A stretch of DNA of 16,178 nucleotides from positions 1-16,178 of the forward strand of contig JAWWAC010000064.1 in the NCBI GenBank assembly GCA_033721915.1. Direction: 5' to 3'. Shown here one piece after another: positions 1-7,179 of the stretch. Every line of letters begins with the position of its first letter. Positions within the stretch are counted from its first letter, which is position 1. Source of the DNA: REBR01 sp033721915. Lineage in GTDB: Bacteria; Pseudomonadota; Gammaproteobacteria; Pseudomonadales; Oleiphilaceae. The position numbers and the translations under genes are program-made. The notes under the pieces were generated by a model. The model searched no databases, was not told the DNA's origin, and worked only from the letters and a program-made list of their open reading frames with translations.

Positions 1-860
1 CCCTCATAGTGGTCCACAAGACCGGCCAGCTTGGCCAGCAGGGGGATCTGCTCGCCATTCACCCCCTGGGGGAATCCACGCCCGTTATGACGCTCCCGGT
101 GGTATTGCACAATATTGATTACCACCTTCGGCATCCGGGCCTGCTCCAGCATTTTGGCTCCCATGGTCACGTACCGCTGGTATCGGGGCAGGTCCTCTCC
201 GGACAGGGCAGACTCTTCCACCAGCAATGCCCTGGGCAGCCTGGATTTACCGATATGGCACAGCAGTGTGCCCATACCCAGGTGTTCCAGCACGTCCGGC
301 TCCAGCCCCATTTGCCGGCCCAGCACCAGAGCCCAGATGGTGGCATTGAGTGAGTGCTGATAACTGTACTGGTCGCGATGCTGAACCCGGCTTAGCCACA
401 GCAGTGCATCGGGGTTGCGGATAATGCTCTCGCACATCTGCTGCACCCCCTGCGCCACCCTGGCAAAGGAAGGCAGCTTTCCGGCTTTGAGGCTGTCCAT
501 GATATGGGTCAGGGAGCCAGAGAGATCCTCCAGGAGATGGTCTGCGTGGCGGATACCCTCACTGAGGGATTCGCTGTGGGTGTAATTCCTGGGGTTGCGA
601 ATCTGAATGGCCGGCAGCTTCAGGACATTGCCGACTGAAGTGCCCGGCTTGCGTGGCTCGACTTTACTCTGGGGGCGCAATTCCGCCACATCCACGTAAA
701 CGGTGCGGCAGTAGCGATTGAGCTGATCCAGCTGCTCCTGCTTGCGGATCACAAACCCCTGGATCGGAAAGGGTGTCTCATGCCACGGACGGTCCAGGTC
801 AGAGACAAACATCCCCAACTGCAACTCCTGAACTGACAGTTTCTTTCCACGAACGCCCAT
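1..860 (-). CDS. HD-GYP-family protein with degenerate catalytic site (partial, C-terminus off window)
   Basis: An open frame reads from ATG at 860 to the left edge (286 codons, no stop). The start is supported by AGGTG at 866-870, 5 nt upstream. The N-terminal ~140 residues resemble the DUF3391 domain that precedes many HD-GYP domains (opening GKKLSVQELQLGMFVSDLD). The HD-GYP part begins near H169. Active family members degrade c-di-GMP using an HD pair, further histidines and a HHE-x-x-DG-x-GYP motif. Here the HD-x-GK motif is C201-H202-I-G-K, the next expected His is Tyr (about 230), and the signature reads H254-R-E-R-H-N-G-R-G-F-P264. Several metal ligands are therefore replaced. I infer a c-di-GMP sensor or protein-interaction role rather than a phosphodiesterase. 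It is encoded downstream of PilZ and lipoprotein genes on the same strand, after a 265-bp gap. Family assignment is firm; function is inferred. Confidence 0.85.
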   Translation of the reverse strand, partial: MGVRGKKLSVQELQLGMFVSDLDRPWHETPFPIQGFVIRKQEQLDQLNRYCRTVYVDVAELRPQSKVEPRKPGTSVGNVLKLPAIQIRNPRNYTHSESLSEGIRHADHLLEDLSGSLTHIMDSLKAGKLPSFARVAQGVQQMCESIIRNPDALLWLSRVQHRDQYSYQHSLNATIWALVLGRQMGLEPDVLEHLGMGTLLCHIGKSRLPRALLVEESALSGEDLPRYQRYVTMGAKMLEQARMPKVVINIVQYHRERHNGRGFPQGVNGEQIPLLAKLAGLVDHYE

Positions 861-930
861 GATGACACCTCTGATAACAACCGCTGAGAGCCATTCCCGC
901 ATCCCCGAACTGGGTAACAGCCTTTGTATT

Positions 931-960
931 ACAGTATTTCACGAATCATCCCCGCCACAA
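931..960 (-). promoter_or_regulatory. Possible sigma70 promoter for the degenerate HD-GYP gene
   Basis: Read on the minus strand, TTGTGG (955-960) and TACTGT (931-936) are separated by 18 bases, leaving about 65 nt of leader before the ATG at 860. Both hexamers are imperfect, so this is only a candidate. Confidence 0.25.
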
Positions 961-1034
961 GCGCTGTGACGTTCGCCTTGGTTACCGGCAGGATGAAAAT
1001 TGTAACGGCCCATTAAGAGATGTTGCCGGTTTAC

Positions 1035-1061
1035 TGGCGCGAATTCTTCTTTTCTGCGCCA
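1035..1061. repeat. Inverted repeat TGGCGC / GCGCCA with 15-nt spacer
   Basis: Perfect 6-base arms at 1035-1040 and 1056-1061 flank a pyrimidine-rich spacer. It lies between the lipoprotein gene (ending 1126) and the HD-GYP promoter region. No T-run follows on either strand, so it is not a typical terminator. It could be an operator or chance. Confidence 0.25.
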
Positions 1062-1125
1062 AAACAATGACAAAAATCCCGAATTGTTGCTTCCCTTACG
1101 TCGGTCGAGAGAGCCTGGTTCACCG

Positions 1126-1743
1126 TCAGTCGCAGGCGCCCCGGTTGAGTTCGGGGACGGTCCATTCATGACTACCGGCGGGAGCACGGCGAATACGCAC
1201 CGGGTAAGGCACCACGGAGGCTCTCGGGTACTCGCCTTTCATGCCATCCATGCCCTCCCCGGTCGCCTCACCGGAGCCGGGACCGGCGGGATAACAACTG
1301 ACGGTCAGAAGGGCCTTGTGCTCCAGGTCGATAATGCGCCGGGCGCCGGCCTCATCCGTGAGTGTCATGCAGACGGTATCCGGCTGTACCGGTGCATCCG
1401 TACCAGAAGCCCGGTCCCTCTGCGGATCGCCGCAGGCAACAATGCCCTGGCCAACGCAGCCCCTGTGCCACGCCGCCTGCCCTTGGGTGGACGCCGCCAC
1501 GGAAGGGTCCAGCAGCAGCCAGACCCGGTCACTGCACTGGCTTTCCAGGCGGACGGCCGTGGCACGGTCACTGCGCCAGTCCCAGGACGGGTAGCGCACT
1601 GTCTGCCACTGAAGGCGATGCCAGCGCACCTCTCCGTTGGCGTTACTGGCTTCAAAGGCGGTGTAATGCTGATAGTGGCTGGCGCAGGCGGGAATACCGA
1701 GCATGGTGGCCAGGGCGATAAACCATGGCAACCCTTGCCACAT
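1126..1743 (-). CDS. Cysteine-rich putative lipoprotein, family not recognised
   Basis: The frame has strong C/G third-position bias, so it looks truly coding. From the ATG at 1743 the protein is 205 residues. It opens with a hydrophobic segment (about residues 4-18) ending in the lipobox I-P-A-C with C20, so it is predicted to be lipidated and exported. Six further cysteines follow and could form disulfides in the periplasm. I recognise no domain. The start is uncertain: no clear Shine-Dalgarno is seen. Upstream in-frame starts exist at GTG 1758 (which would add an Arg to an otherwise uncharged n-region), ATG 1821 and TTG 1833. It lies downstream of the pilZ-like gene on the same strand and may share its transcript. 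An opposite-strand open frame over the same bases is judged a shadow. Confidence 0.6.
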   Translation of the reverse strand: MWQGLPWFIALATMLGIPACASHYQHYTAFEASNANGEVRWHRLQWQTVRYPSWDWRSDRATAVRLESQCSDRVWLLLDPSVAASTQGQAAWHRGCVGQGIVACGDPQRDRASGTDAPVQPDTVCMTLTDEAGARRIIDLEHKALLTVSCYPAGPGSGEATGEGMDGMKGEYPRASVVPYPVRIRRAPAGSHEWTVPELNRGACD

Positions 1744-1876
1744 TGGCCAGCGCGGCACCGGGACAGGGAAAGAAAGGTGTGTCAGAGGGCGAAAACAGGG
1801 CACCGGAATCGCAACTCCCATTGAACATGGCAACGGGAAGTCTACTGGAGTTCAGGCATGCCTGGATGGACAGGGT

Positions 1877-2134
1877 TCACACAAAGCACAGCCCGTAGCC
1901 ATCTTCTCCACGGCGCACCACTTTCATGGTCAGCACGGGGGCCTCTTCAGGCAGACCCTGAACCTGTACCTCCACCAGACTGCCAACGGGGGGAAACTCA
2001 CCGCTTTCCACAATGACATAAATACCACCGTCGGAAATGTCCCCTGTCTGGTAGATTTCCCGGCCGATGAGGTCATGGCGCACCATGACCCTGGCATTCA
2101 GTGCTGTCCTGATAAATTCTCTGCGCTCACTCAT
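1877..2134 (-). CDS. Stand-alone PilZ-domain c-di-GMP receptor
   Basis: An 85-residue protein made of a single PilZ domain. The c-di-GMP-binding motifs are both present: R-x-x-x-R at R5-E-F-I-R9 in the N-terminal loop and D-x-S-x-x-G in TGDISDGGIYV around residue 32. The chain ends with the usual beta-strand GYGLCFV. Proteins of this kind bind c-di-GMP and switch a partner in motility, exopolysaccharide or surface control; which partner cannot be told here. It is the first gene of a minus-strand run with a lipoprotein gene and an HD-GYP-type gene, which supports a common signalling theme. It is divergent from the iron transporter operon, with 250 bp between start codons. The Shine-Dalgarno is weak (AAGAG, rather far upstream), but the residue-1 start fits the family. 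Confidence 0.88.
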   Translation of the reverse strand: MSERREFIRTALNARVMVRHDLIGREIYQTGDISDGGIYVIVESGEFPPVGSLVEVQVQGLPEEAPVLTMKVVRRGEDGYGLCFV

Positions 2135-2318
2135 AGTGTTCGACGTGTCTCTTGTTTTTACAGAACGGATAGTAGCAGCCCAGGACGTTTTCTACGATAA
2201 TCAATGCCCTGCTTTCTCCTCCGGGTTCCCCGCAAGCACATCGCGATTTTACCACCCCGTGATAGCCCGATGGCCCATGCCAGGCCCCAGTCTTTGGGTG
2301 CAAACGGCAAGATTCTTT

Positions 2319-2347
2319 TTGCAAATTATTCTCATTTACATAATAAT
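2319..2347 (+). promoter_or_regulatory. Sigma70 promoter of the iron ABC transporter operon
   Basis: TTGCAA (2319-2324) and AATAAT (2342-2347) are 17 bases apart. An overlapping CATAAT gives an alternative -10. Transcription would begin about 30 nt before the ATG at 2385. The spacer is occupied by a Fur-like box, so Fe-Fur would block RNA polymerase. Confidence 0.55.
2321..2339. promoter_or_regulatory. Fur box
   Basis: The 19-mer GCAAATTATTCTCATTTAC matches the Fur consensus GATAATGATTATCATTATC at 13 of 19 positions, including the central ATT and TCATT blocks. It sits between the -35 and -10 of the promoter of an Fe(III) importer. The position, the match and the regulated function all agree with iron-dependent repression by Fur. 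Confidence 0.7.
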
Positions 2348-2375
2348 CGTCGCGTTTTCAAGACTCCAATTATCG

Positions 2376-2380
2376 AGGTG
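2376..2380 (+). promoter_or_regulatory. Shine-Dalgarno GAGGTG-type site deciding the start at 2385
   Basis: AGGTG ends 4 nt before the ATG at 2385. The same reading frame is open back to 2067, but that extension would run through the promoter and Fur box and would bury the lipoprotein signal peptide, so 2385 is taken as the start. Confidence 0.7.
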
Positions 2381-2384
2381 CATT

Positions 2385-3392
2385 ATGCAACAAACACGAC
2401 GCTTGCCCCTTTTCTCACTGCTGATGTCACTGCTGATGCTGATCACCGCCTGCGACAGTGGTGAAACCCTCACCCTTTACTCCGGCCGCGGCGAGTCCAT
2501 GGTCAAGCCCATGGTGGAACAGTTCGAGCAGCAAAGCGGTATCCAGGTGGATGTCCGTTATGGCGGCACCTCACAGCTGGCGGTCCTGCTGCAGGAAGAA
2601 GGCGAGAACAGCCCGGCGGATGTCTTCTGGGGCCAGGACGCCGGCGCCATGGGCTCACTGTCCAAGGCAGGGCTCCTGGAGACGCTGCCTGAGGGAATCT
2701 ATCAGGACCTTCCTTCTATCTATACCAGCACCACCGGCCAGTGGGTGGCGGCCAGCGGTCGCGCACGTGTCTTCGTCTATTCACCAGATCGCACCCGGGA
2801 AGAGTCCCTGCCGGAGACGGTCTTCGAGCTGACCGGTGAGCCGTATCGCGGCCGTGTCGGCTGGGCGCCCACTAACGGCTCTTTTCAGTCCTTTGTCACC
2901 GCCATGCGCTTGCGTCACGGTGATGAAAAGACGCTGGAATGGCTCAAGGCCATGAAAGACAACGACACCCAGGTGTTCAGCAACAACAGCACCCAGGTAC
3001 AGGGGGTTGCGGACGGGCAGATTGACTTCGGACTGGTGAATAACTACTATCTCCCGCGAGCCAGTGAGAACGATTCCGATTTCCCGGCTGCACAGGCGTT
3101 TTTCCAGCCGGGGGACATCGGCAATATGGTGAACGTCGCCGGCGTCGGTATCATTGCCGGCTCTGACAGGCAGCCCGAAGCGGAAGCCTTTATCCGTTTC
3201 CTGCTCTCACCCGAAGCCCAGCAATACTTCACCAGCAACGTCTACGAGTACCCGGTTATTGACGATGTCGAGCCGAACGCAAAGCTCGAGAGCTTTGACC
3301 GTCTGCTTGAAGTGGCGCCCAGCATCAACCTGGACGACCTGGACGATCTTGAGGGCACACTGGGCCTGCTGCGGGAGGCCGGCCTGATTTAA
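2385..3392 (+). CDS. Fe(III) ABC transporter substrate-binding lipoprotein (FbpA/SfuA/FutA family)
   Basis: A 335-residue iron-binding component of an ABC importer. Residues 1-22 form a signal peptide (RR, then a Leu-rich core) with lipobox L-I-T-A-C at C23, so the mature protein is tethered to a membrane. The body starts with LTLYSGRGESMVKP, the usual first strand of this family, and contains GLVNNYYLPR. Tyrosines 221-222 match the adjacent YY pair that coordinates ferric iron in FbpA-like proteins. The length is typical. It is the first gene of a Fur-controlled operon, 19 bases before the permease gene. The substrate is inferred as ferric iron from the YY motif and the Fur box; the form taken up (free Fe3+ or weakly chelated) is not visible. 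Confidence 0.92.
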   Translation: MQQTRRLPLFSLLMSLLMLITACDSGETLTLYSGRGESMVKPMVEQFEQQSGIQVDVRYGGTSQLAVLLQEEGENSPADVFWGQDAGAMGSLSKAGLLETLPEGIYQDLPSIYTSTTGQWVAASGRARVFVYSPDRTREESLPETVFELTGEPYRGRVGWAPTNGSFQSFVTAMRLRHGDEKTLEWLKAMKDNDTQVFSNNSTQVQGVADGQIDFGLVNNYYLPRASENDSDFPAAQAFFQPGDIGNMVNVAGVGIIAGSDRQPEAEAFIRFLLSPEAQQYFTSNVYEYPVIDDVEPNAKLESFDRLLEVAPSINLDDLDDLEGTLGLLREAGLI

Positions 3393-3411
3393 AGTCCAGA
3401 CACGAGCATTC

Positions 3412-4968
3412 ATGACCAGACGGGTACCCCTCTACATACTGCTTCCCTCGCTGGTGGCGGCCCTGTGCATGGTGCTGCCACTGGTGTACCTGGCTCTGAG
3501 GGCCCTGCAGGCGGACCCGGCCACCGTGCAGTCACTGGTACTGCGCCCGCGCAACCTGACCCTGCTGGGTAACACGCTGTCCCTGGTGCTGGGGGTGCTG
3601 GTAATCAGTACCGCCCTGTCACTGCCGCTGGCCTGGATCGTCACCCGCACCCGAATCCGCTACAAACGCCTGCTGACGGTGCTGGGTGTGGTGCCACTGG
3701 CGGTGCCCGGCTATGTCATGGCCTACGCACTGATGGGGCTGGGCGGCCACTACGGTGTACTGGCCCAGCTCTTTGGCTGGAAGCTGCCCAATATCGAAGG
3801 CTACTGGGGCGCCACACTGGCACTGAGCCTGTACACCTTTCCCTACCTGTTCCTCAACCTGCGAGCCACCCTGCTGGGGCTGGATGCCAGCCTTGAGGAG
3901 AGCGCCCGCAGCCTGGGCTACGGCCCCGGGCAGATCTTCCGCCGTGTGATTCTGGTTCAGCTGGCCCCCTCACTGATGGCCGGCTGGCTGGTTATTGGCC
4001 TGTATGTGCTGGGGGATTTCGGCGCCGTCTCACTGATGCGTTACGAGGCCTTCAGCTACGCCATTTTCAACCAGTACGCCGGCGCCTTCGACCGCATCTA
4101 CGCCGCCTGGCTGTCACTGATGCTGCTGGCGGTGGCGGCCGCCTTTGTCATGACCGAGAGCCTGGTTCTGCGCCGTCGCCGTCTGGCCAGTGTCGGCCGC
4201 GGCGTGGCCAGGCCCCCACCGCCCAGTGAGCTGGGGCTCTGGCGCTGGCCGGCCTACCTGTACATGGGCTGCGTCTTTACCGCCGCCATTGGCCTGCCCG
4301 TGATGATTCTGGGCTACTGGCTGCTGATGGCACCACCGGATCTGAGCTTTTTCCTGGACGTGCCGGCCACCTTTGCCCGTTCCGCCGCCGCCGCCGCCCC
4401 CGCGGCCATGCTGGCGGTGGCCGCTGCACTGCCCATGGCCTATTACTCGGTGCGCTACCGCTCCGGCCTGTCCTCGATGGTGGAGCGCTCCGCCTATGTG
4501 GGTTACGCCATCCCACCGCTGACACTGGCGCTGGCGCTGGTGTTTTTTGCCCTGCAGGCCGCCCCATTCCTCTATCAGACTCTGACACTGCTGATTTTTG
4601 GCTGGACACTGGCCACACTGGCCCTGGCACTGGGCCCGGTACGCAGCGCACTGATGCAGGCCAGACCCAACATGGAGGAGGCGGCCCACTCACTGGGCCA
4701 TGGCCCCGTCAGCACCTTTTTCCATGTGATCTTTCCCGGGCTCAGGCGCAGCCTTTTTGCGTCCTTTGCCCTGGTCTTCCTGTTTTGCATGAAAGAGCTG
4801 CCCATTACCTTTCTGCTGGCCCCCACCGGTTACACCACCCTGGCGGTCACGGTGTTCAGTCGCACTTCGGAGGGTATGATGGCGGAGGCGGCCCCCTTTG
4901 CCGCCGCCATCGTGATTTTCTCAGGGCTCTCGGTGGGTATGGTGCTGCAGCGTGAAGGAAACCGTTAA
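3412..4968 (+). CDS. Fe(III) ABC transporter permease, fused double-domain (FbpB/SfuB family)
   Basis: A 518-residue inner-membrane protein with two BPD_transp_1 halves, each with about six hydrophobic helices. Each half carries an EAA loop that docks on the ATPase: EESARSLGYGPGQIF near residues 162-176 and EEAAHSLGHGPVSTFF near 422-437. The two-in-one arrangement and the length are normal for ferric iron permeases of this type, so one polypeptide forms the whole channel. The loop between the halves (around residues 250-275) is rich in Arg and Pro and probably cytoplasmic. The gene starts 19 bases after the binding-protein stop and ends 2 bases before the ATPase start, indicating translational coupling. 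No good Shine-Dalgarno precedes the ATG, which fits coupling to the upstream gene. Confidence 0.93.
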   Translation: MTRRVPLYILLPSLVAALCMVLPLVYLALRALQADPATVQSLVLRPRNLTLLGNTLSLVLGVLVISTALSLPLAWIVTRTRIRYKRLLTVLGVVPLAVPGYVMAYALMGLGGHYGVLAQLFGWKLPNIEGYWGATLALSLYTFPYLFLNLRATLLGLDASLEESARSLGYGPGQIFRRVILVQLAPSLMAGWLVIGLYVLGDFGAVSLMRYEAFSYAIFNQYAGAFDRIYAAWLSLMLLAVAAAFVMTESLVLRRRRLASVGRGVARPPPPSELGLWRWPAYLYMGCVFTAAIGLPVMILGYWLLMAPPDLSFFLDVPATFARSAAAAAPAAMLAVAAALPMAYYSVRYRSGLSSMVERSAYVGYAIPPLTLALALVFFALQAAPFLYQTLTLLIFGWTLATLALALGPVRSALMQARPNMEEAAHSLGHGPVSTFFHVIFPGLRRSLFASFALVFLFCMKELPITFLLAPTGYTTLAVTVFSRTSEGMMAEAAPFAAAIVIFSGLSVGMVLQREGNR

Positions 4969-4970
4969 CC

Positions 4971-6095
4971 ATGTTCGATGAATCACAAAGACCCGACAGC
5001 AGGGCCATGGCATCCCCAGCCAGCCATCACCGTCCTGGGCCGGCAAAGACACCACTGCTGGTGGCCTCCGGCCTCGGCAAGCGCTACCGCAAGGGGGATT
5101 TCCAGGCGGTGTCGGATCTGTCGTTCTCACTGAACCACGGCGAAATACTGGCGCTGCTTGGCCCCAGCGGCTGTGGCAAGACCACCACACTGCGCATGCT
5201 GGCGGGTTTCGAGGAGCCGGACACCGGCTCTCTGCTGCTGCACGGCCGTGACATCACCCTCCTGCCGCCACAGCACCGCAACATCGGCATCGTGTTCCAG
5301 GATTACGCCCTCTTCCCCCATATGTCACTGCTGCGCAACGTGGCCTTTGCCATGCGCCATGTGCCCCGTGGCGAGCGACCCGCCAAGGCCCTTGAATGGC
5401 TGGGTATGGTGGGGCTGGCGGATTTTGCCGGACGCCTTCCCCACGAGCTCTCGGGGGGCCAGCAGCAACGGGTGGCGCTGGCACGGACATTGGCGGCGGA
5501 GCCGGAACTGGTGCTTCTTGACGAGCCTTTCTCCAACCTGGACGCGGCCCTGCGGGAGGCCACCCGCAAGGAGGTGCGGGATCTGTTCCGCCGCACCGGC
5601 ACCTCGGTGGTGCTGGTCACCCACGACCAAGCCGAGGCACTGACCTTTGCCGACCGTGTGGGAGTCATGGCCGCAGGCCGACTGATCCAGATGGACACCC
5701 CCCAGAGGGTGTACCAGGAGCCCAGCAACGCCTTTGTGGCGGAGTTCCTGGGCCACACCAACCTGCTCCAGGGCACCGCCAGCGGCCACCAGGCACAGAC
5801 ACCCATCGGCCCTGTGCACCTCAATGTGCCCATGACCGGCGAGGTGACGCTGTCGGTGCGCCCTGAGGACCTCAGGCTGAACGCCGTCACGGAAAGCCAG
5901 TTGGCCAGCGGCACACCCAGCGCACGGGTCATCGACCGGGAGTTTCGCGGCCACGATTATTTCTACATCGTCCAGGACGAGCACCGGCGTTACTGTGCCA
6001 TTGCCCCCAGCCATGACCCACTGGAAGTGGGCAGCCGGGTCACCATCAGCGCCCGCACCAGGGCCTCGGTACTGCCGCCGGAACACAACAGCTGA
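4971..6095 (+). CDS. Fe(III) ABC transporter ATP-binding protein (FbpC/SfuC family)
   Basis: A 374-residue ATPase that powers the ferric iron importer from the cytoplasmic side. Walker A is GPSGCGKT (64-71), the Q-loop is FQDYALFPH (Q110), the signature is LSGGQQQR (160-167), Walker B is LVLLDEP (180-186) and the H-loop is VTHDQ (H218). The C-terminal ~120 residues have a TOBE-like fold, with SVRPEDLRL as its recognisable core. The N-terminal ~28 residues before LLVASGLGKRY are extra and low in complexity. An internal ATG at codon 13 is an alternative start, but the ATG at 4971 has AAGGA about 11 nt upstream and is only 2 bases from the permease stop. It is the last gene of the operon; no intrinsic terminator is visible behind it. 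Confidence 0.94.
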   Translation: MFDESQRPDSRAMASPASHHRPGPAKTPLLVASGLGKRYRKGDFQAVSDLSFSLNHGEILALLGPSGCGKTTTLRMLAGFEEPDTGSLLLHGRDITLLPPQHRNIGIVFQDYALFPHMSLLRNVAFAMRHVPRGERPAKALEWLGMVGLADFAGRLPHELSGGQQQRVALARTLAAEPELVLLDEPFSNLDAALREATRKEVRDLFRRTGTSVVLVTHDQAEALTFADRVGVMAAGRLIQMDTPQRVYQEPSNAFVAEFLGHTNLLQGTASGHQAQTPIGPVHLNVPMTGEVTLSVRPEDLRLNAVTESQLASGTPSARVIDREFRGHDYFYIVQDEHRRYCAIAPSHDPLEVGSRVTISARTRASVLPPEHNS

Positions 6096-6170
6096 TTGCG
6101 CCACCAGAGCCCGGCGCCGGCACCCCGGACGCGGAAACCGGACCCATTACCCAGACCGCACAGAAGACAC

Positions 6171-6199
6171 TTGGTGGTGCCCCGATCCGGGGCTACACT
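6171..6199 (+). promoter_or_regulatory. Candidate promoter of the zinc-ribbon membrane protein gene
   Basis: TTGGTG (6171-6176) and TACACT (6194-6199) are separated by 17 bases, 30 nt before the ATG at 6229. The spacer contains the small palindrome GCCCCGATCCGGGGC. Each hexamer keeps only the most conserved bases of the sigma70 consensus. Confidence 0.4.
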
Positions 6200-6228
6200 G
6201 TGACACACCCAAGTTTCGGAACCGTCTC

Positions 6229-6594
6229 ATGCTGGTTTGTATCAAATGTCGCCAGGGGCTTATGGACCCGGTGAAAAGTGAAAATGAACCGGAGTACACG
6301 GACCGTTACCAGTGCGGTCACTGTGGCCACACCGCCACCATTCCCTCCATGCTGATCATCATGAGCCAGGTGGTTTCCGTGCTGCTGGGCAGCGCCATCA
6401 CCCTCTACCTTCTGGTGGAGCATCTGGGTGCCGCCCTGTCCGCCTGGCAGTTTCACCAGTCCCGGGGGCTCTGGCCGGAGCTGTTTTTCACGCTGCTGGC
6501 ACTGCTGTTGATGCTGGGCTTTGCCTTCACCTTTTTCCGGGCCCTGTCCAACCTCAGTCTCAGACACCGCTATCTCAACGCCGAGCGGCACTAG
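6229..6594 (+). CDS. Small zinc-ribbon, two-helix membrane protein
   Basis: A 121-residue protein that I cannot assign to a named family. The N-terminus has two CxxC knuckles (C4-x-x-C7 and C29-x-x-C32) that should bind one zinc ion as a cytoplasmic zinc ribbon. Two hydrophobic segments follow (about residues 41-63 and 84-105), with a basic C-terminal tail (LRHRYLNAERH). The architecture recalls small zinc-ribbon membrane proteins of unknown role in gammaproteobacteria. The frame is open further upstream to 5995, but that part overlaps the ATPase gene; the ATG just before the first CxxC, with GGA 9 nt upstream and a promoter-like element ahead, is preferred. Its stop overlaps the stop of the minus-strand alkyltransferase gene. 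Confidence 0.75.
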   Translation: MLVCIKCRQGLMDPVKSENEPEYTDRYQCGHCGHTATIPSMLIIMSQVVSVLLGSAITLYLLVEHLGAALSAWQFHQSRGLWPELFFTLLALLLMLGFAFTFFRALSNLSLRHRYLNAERH

Positions 6595-7145
6595 ACCATC
6601 ACCGTTTCCTGCTCCGTGGCCAGAATATCCTCCTTGCGGTGTGCCCCCCAGCGATACTGACCCACACCACCGGAGGCCGGCAGCACCCGGTGGCAGGGAA
6701 TCAGCAGGGCAATGGGGTTGGCCGCCACCGCCTGACCCACAGCACGGGCGCCACCATGGCAGCCCAGCCGTTGCGCCATGGCGCCGTAGCCCAGTTTCTG
6801 CCCCGGGGCGGACTGCAGCAGAAGACGCCAGACGCTGTGCTGGAATCCGGTACCGATCACCTCCAGCACCGGCACGCCGCTGTCCGGACGCTGTGGCCAG
6901 TTCTGCACCTGGGATTCCAGCCGCCGGAACCGGTTGTCATGGCCGTCCATGGTGCTGATTGGACGTTGCCAATAGGCACCGGCATCGCTGAGGAGCTGTT
7001 CACGCTTTTCGCCGGAGTCCACAAAGGCCAGTCGGCAGAGCCCTTCCCCGTGCCAGATCCCCAGCATTTCCCCCCAGGGACCGGCAAAGGACCGGTACTC
7101 CAGCGGCTCCTGGACACTGGCCCGGTTCAGCCAGATGATGTTCAT
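6591..7145 (-). CDS. ogt: Methylated-DNA-[protein]-cysteine S-methyltransferase (O6-alkylguanine-DNA alkyltransferase)
   Basis: A 184-residue single-turnover DNA repair protein that transfers the alkyl group of O6-alkylguanine to its own cysteine. The active-site motif is I-P-C-H-R-V with acceptor C151. The arginine finger region is GGARAVGQAVAANP (R134), the core opens with IGTGFQHSVWRLL, and the motif GGVGQYRWGAHRKEDIL follows the active site. The N-terminal ~85 residues form the usual variable domain. The length fits Ogt rather than the longer Ada; no Ada-type N-terminal zinc domain or HTH is present. The ATG at 7145 is preferred over an in-frame GTG at 7166 because GAGGT (7155-7159) lies 9 nt upstream. 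It lies 34 bp downstream of the lipoprotein gene, probably in one operon. The symbol is by family; ogt versus ada-like C-terminal copies cannot be separated with certainty. Confidence 0.9.
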   Translation of the reverse strand: MNIIWLNRASVQEPLEYRSFAGPWGEMLGIWHGEGLCRLAFVDSGEKREQLLSDAGAYWQRPISTMDGHDNRFRRLESQVQNWPQRPDSGVPVLEVIGTGFQHSVWRLLLQSAPGQKLGYGAMAQRLGCHGGARAVGQAVAANPIALLIPCHRVLPASGGVGQYRWGAHRKEDILATEQETVMV

Positions 7146-7165
7146 GGATTCTTGACCTCGCTTCA

Positions 7166-7178
7166 CACCGTCACGGTG
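7166..7178. repeat. Small hairpin CACCG-TCA-CGGTG between lipoprotein and ogt
   Basis: Perfect 5-base arms and a 3-base loop lie in the 34-bp gap between the lipoprotein stop (7180) and the ogt start. There is no T-run, so it is not a complete terminator. It might stabilise or partly separate the two messages. Confidence 0.35.
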
Positions 7179-7179
7179 C

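Noticed and set aside
1084..1824. Long plus-strand open frame (246 codons) over the minus-strand lipoprotein gene
   Set aside because: Composition is that of a reverse-frame shadow (rich in Gly/Arg/Pro/His, no domain), whereas the minus frame has normal codon bias and a lipobox.
2067..2384. N-terminal extension of the iron-binding protein frame
   Set aside because: It would overlap the pilZ gene, the promoter and the Fur box, and would bury the signal peptide; AGGTG supports the ATG at 2385.
4114..4689. Minus-strand open frames opposite the permease
   Set aside because: They are His/Gln/Gly-rich low-complexity translations of the antisense of transmembrane codons, with no ribosome site.
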